Shown: positions 49,966-50,279 of the stretch, piece by piece
Numbering within the stretch: the first letter of the stretch is position 1
How the letters are laid out: each line of letters starts with the position of its first letter
Translations under genes and position numbers: made by a program
The notes under the pieces: model-generated
The model's database searches: none
What the model saw: the letters and a program-made list of their open reading frames with translations, nothing else
Told to the model about the DNA's origin: nothing
NCBI GenBank assembly: GCA_910587655.1
Contig: CAJUND010000022.1
Coordinates: forward strand, 1-50,279
Reading direction: 5' to 3'
Length of the DNA: 50,279 bases
DNA from: an uncultured Agathobacter sp.
Lineage (GTDB): Bacteria > Bacillota > Clostridia > Lachnospirales > Lachnospiraceae

Positions 49966-50279
49966 TTACGCAGTATCTCTTTTTTCCAGTTGCCTATGCT
50001 TTTCCTTATGAAATGCATCTGTAAATGCAAATATTACAATTTCGTTTTCCTTGTCATTGCAGAACACCCCATGCAGAACATTGCGCTCACCGCTTTCCAC
50101 GACACCTTTTGTGTACGCCAGTACCATATACTGCCCTGTCGTATCATGAAATATCTCATCCAGGTAATCAAGCTCATCTTCCTCAAGAAAATCAGAAGTC
50201 ACATTTTCACCAAATACAAACCGCACATTGTCCTCTGCTGCCCAGTCCGGAATTTCCCCATATTCTGACTGGCATTCCT
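49966..50279 (-). CDS. Further paralogue of the tandem family (5' end outside window)
   Basis: The open frame continues to the window edge. Visible are 'FVFGENVTSDFLEEDELDYL', 'DTTGQYMVLAYTKG' and 'GVFCNDKENEIVIFAFTDAF'. The C-terminus is extended by about 14 residues (KEKHRQLEKRDTA) because it reads into the neighbouring scrap before stopping at 49966. The N-terminal anchor would lie beyond base 50279. Confidence 0.7.
   Translation of the reverse strand, partial: ECQSEYGEIPDWAAEDNVRFVFGENVTSDFLEEDELDYLDEIFHDTTGQYMVLAYTKGVVESGERNVLHGVFCNDKENEIVIFAFTDAFHKEKHRQLEKRDTA

Overview
The window looks like a chromosomal segment of a Gram-positive, spore-forming member of the Clostridia, most likely Lachnospiraceae. 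This is an inference from several features: spoVG, the paired glgC/glgD genes, the uninterrupted S10-spc-alpha ribosomal gene string with rpsD inside the alpha part, zinc-type S14 and adenylate kinase, a DnaD/DnaI-type helicase-loading pair, low-GC Firmicutes promoters (TTGACA-17-TATAAT) and strong GGAGG ribosome binding sites. No rRNA, tRNA, CRISPR array or intact insertion sequence was seen.

Left part (1-7.7 kb), accessory. A truncated SAM methyltransferase is followed by a tandem array that is decaying. The complete unit is: promoter, cyclic di-GMP-I (GEMM) riboswitch, intrinsic terminator, a 1301-residue secreted protein with two CBM2-like modules, calcium-binding DxDxDG repeats, a degenerate von Willebrand-like domain and a metzincin-type protease, and a translationally coupled small exported protein. 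A second unit keeps the promoter, a riboswitch with a 10-nt deletion, the terminator and a gutted remnant of the large gene, followed by an intact small lipoprotein. A third keeps only the old start region and its small exported protein.

Middle (7.7-28.4 kb), mostly housekeeping. On the minus strand lie murA, a PrsA-like foldase, mfd, pth, spoVG, glgD and glgC. Divergent from them, on the plus strand, are murC, a DnaD-like and a DnaI-like helicase-loading gene preceded by three DnaA-box matches, and a long, divergent PRPP synthetase. A minus-strand operon follows, encoding an FtsX-type ABC permease, its ATPase, a response regulator and a histidine kinase. A small RelE-like toxin/antitoxin pair lies next to it.

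Right-centre (28.4-44.8 kb). The S10-spc-alpha ribosomal supercluster, rpsJ through rplQ, runs on the minus strand and includes secY, adk, map, infA, rpmJ and rpoA. It has at least two strong promoters. Each is followed by a long, potentially structured RNA leader: about 335 nt before rpsJ, and about 280 nt between rpmJ and rpsM. These leaders are good candidates for autoregulatory RNA elements.

Right end (44.9-50.3 kb), accessory. It holds a cysteine-pair membrane protein, a lipoprotein, a small protein of unknown function, an RNA-type SAM methyltransferase, and a tandem family of membrane-anchored paralogues of unknown function. Two of these are intact, one is a pseudogene with frameshifts, one is a C-terminal scrap, and one runs off the window.
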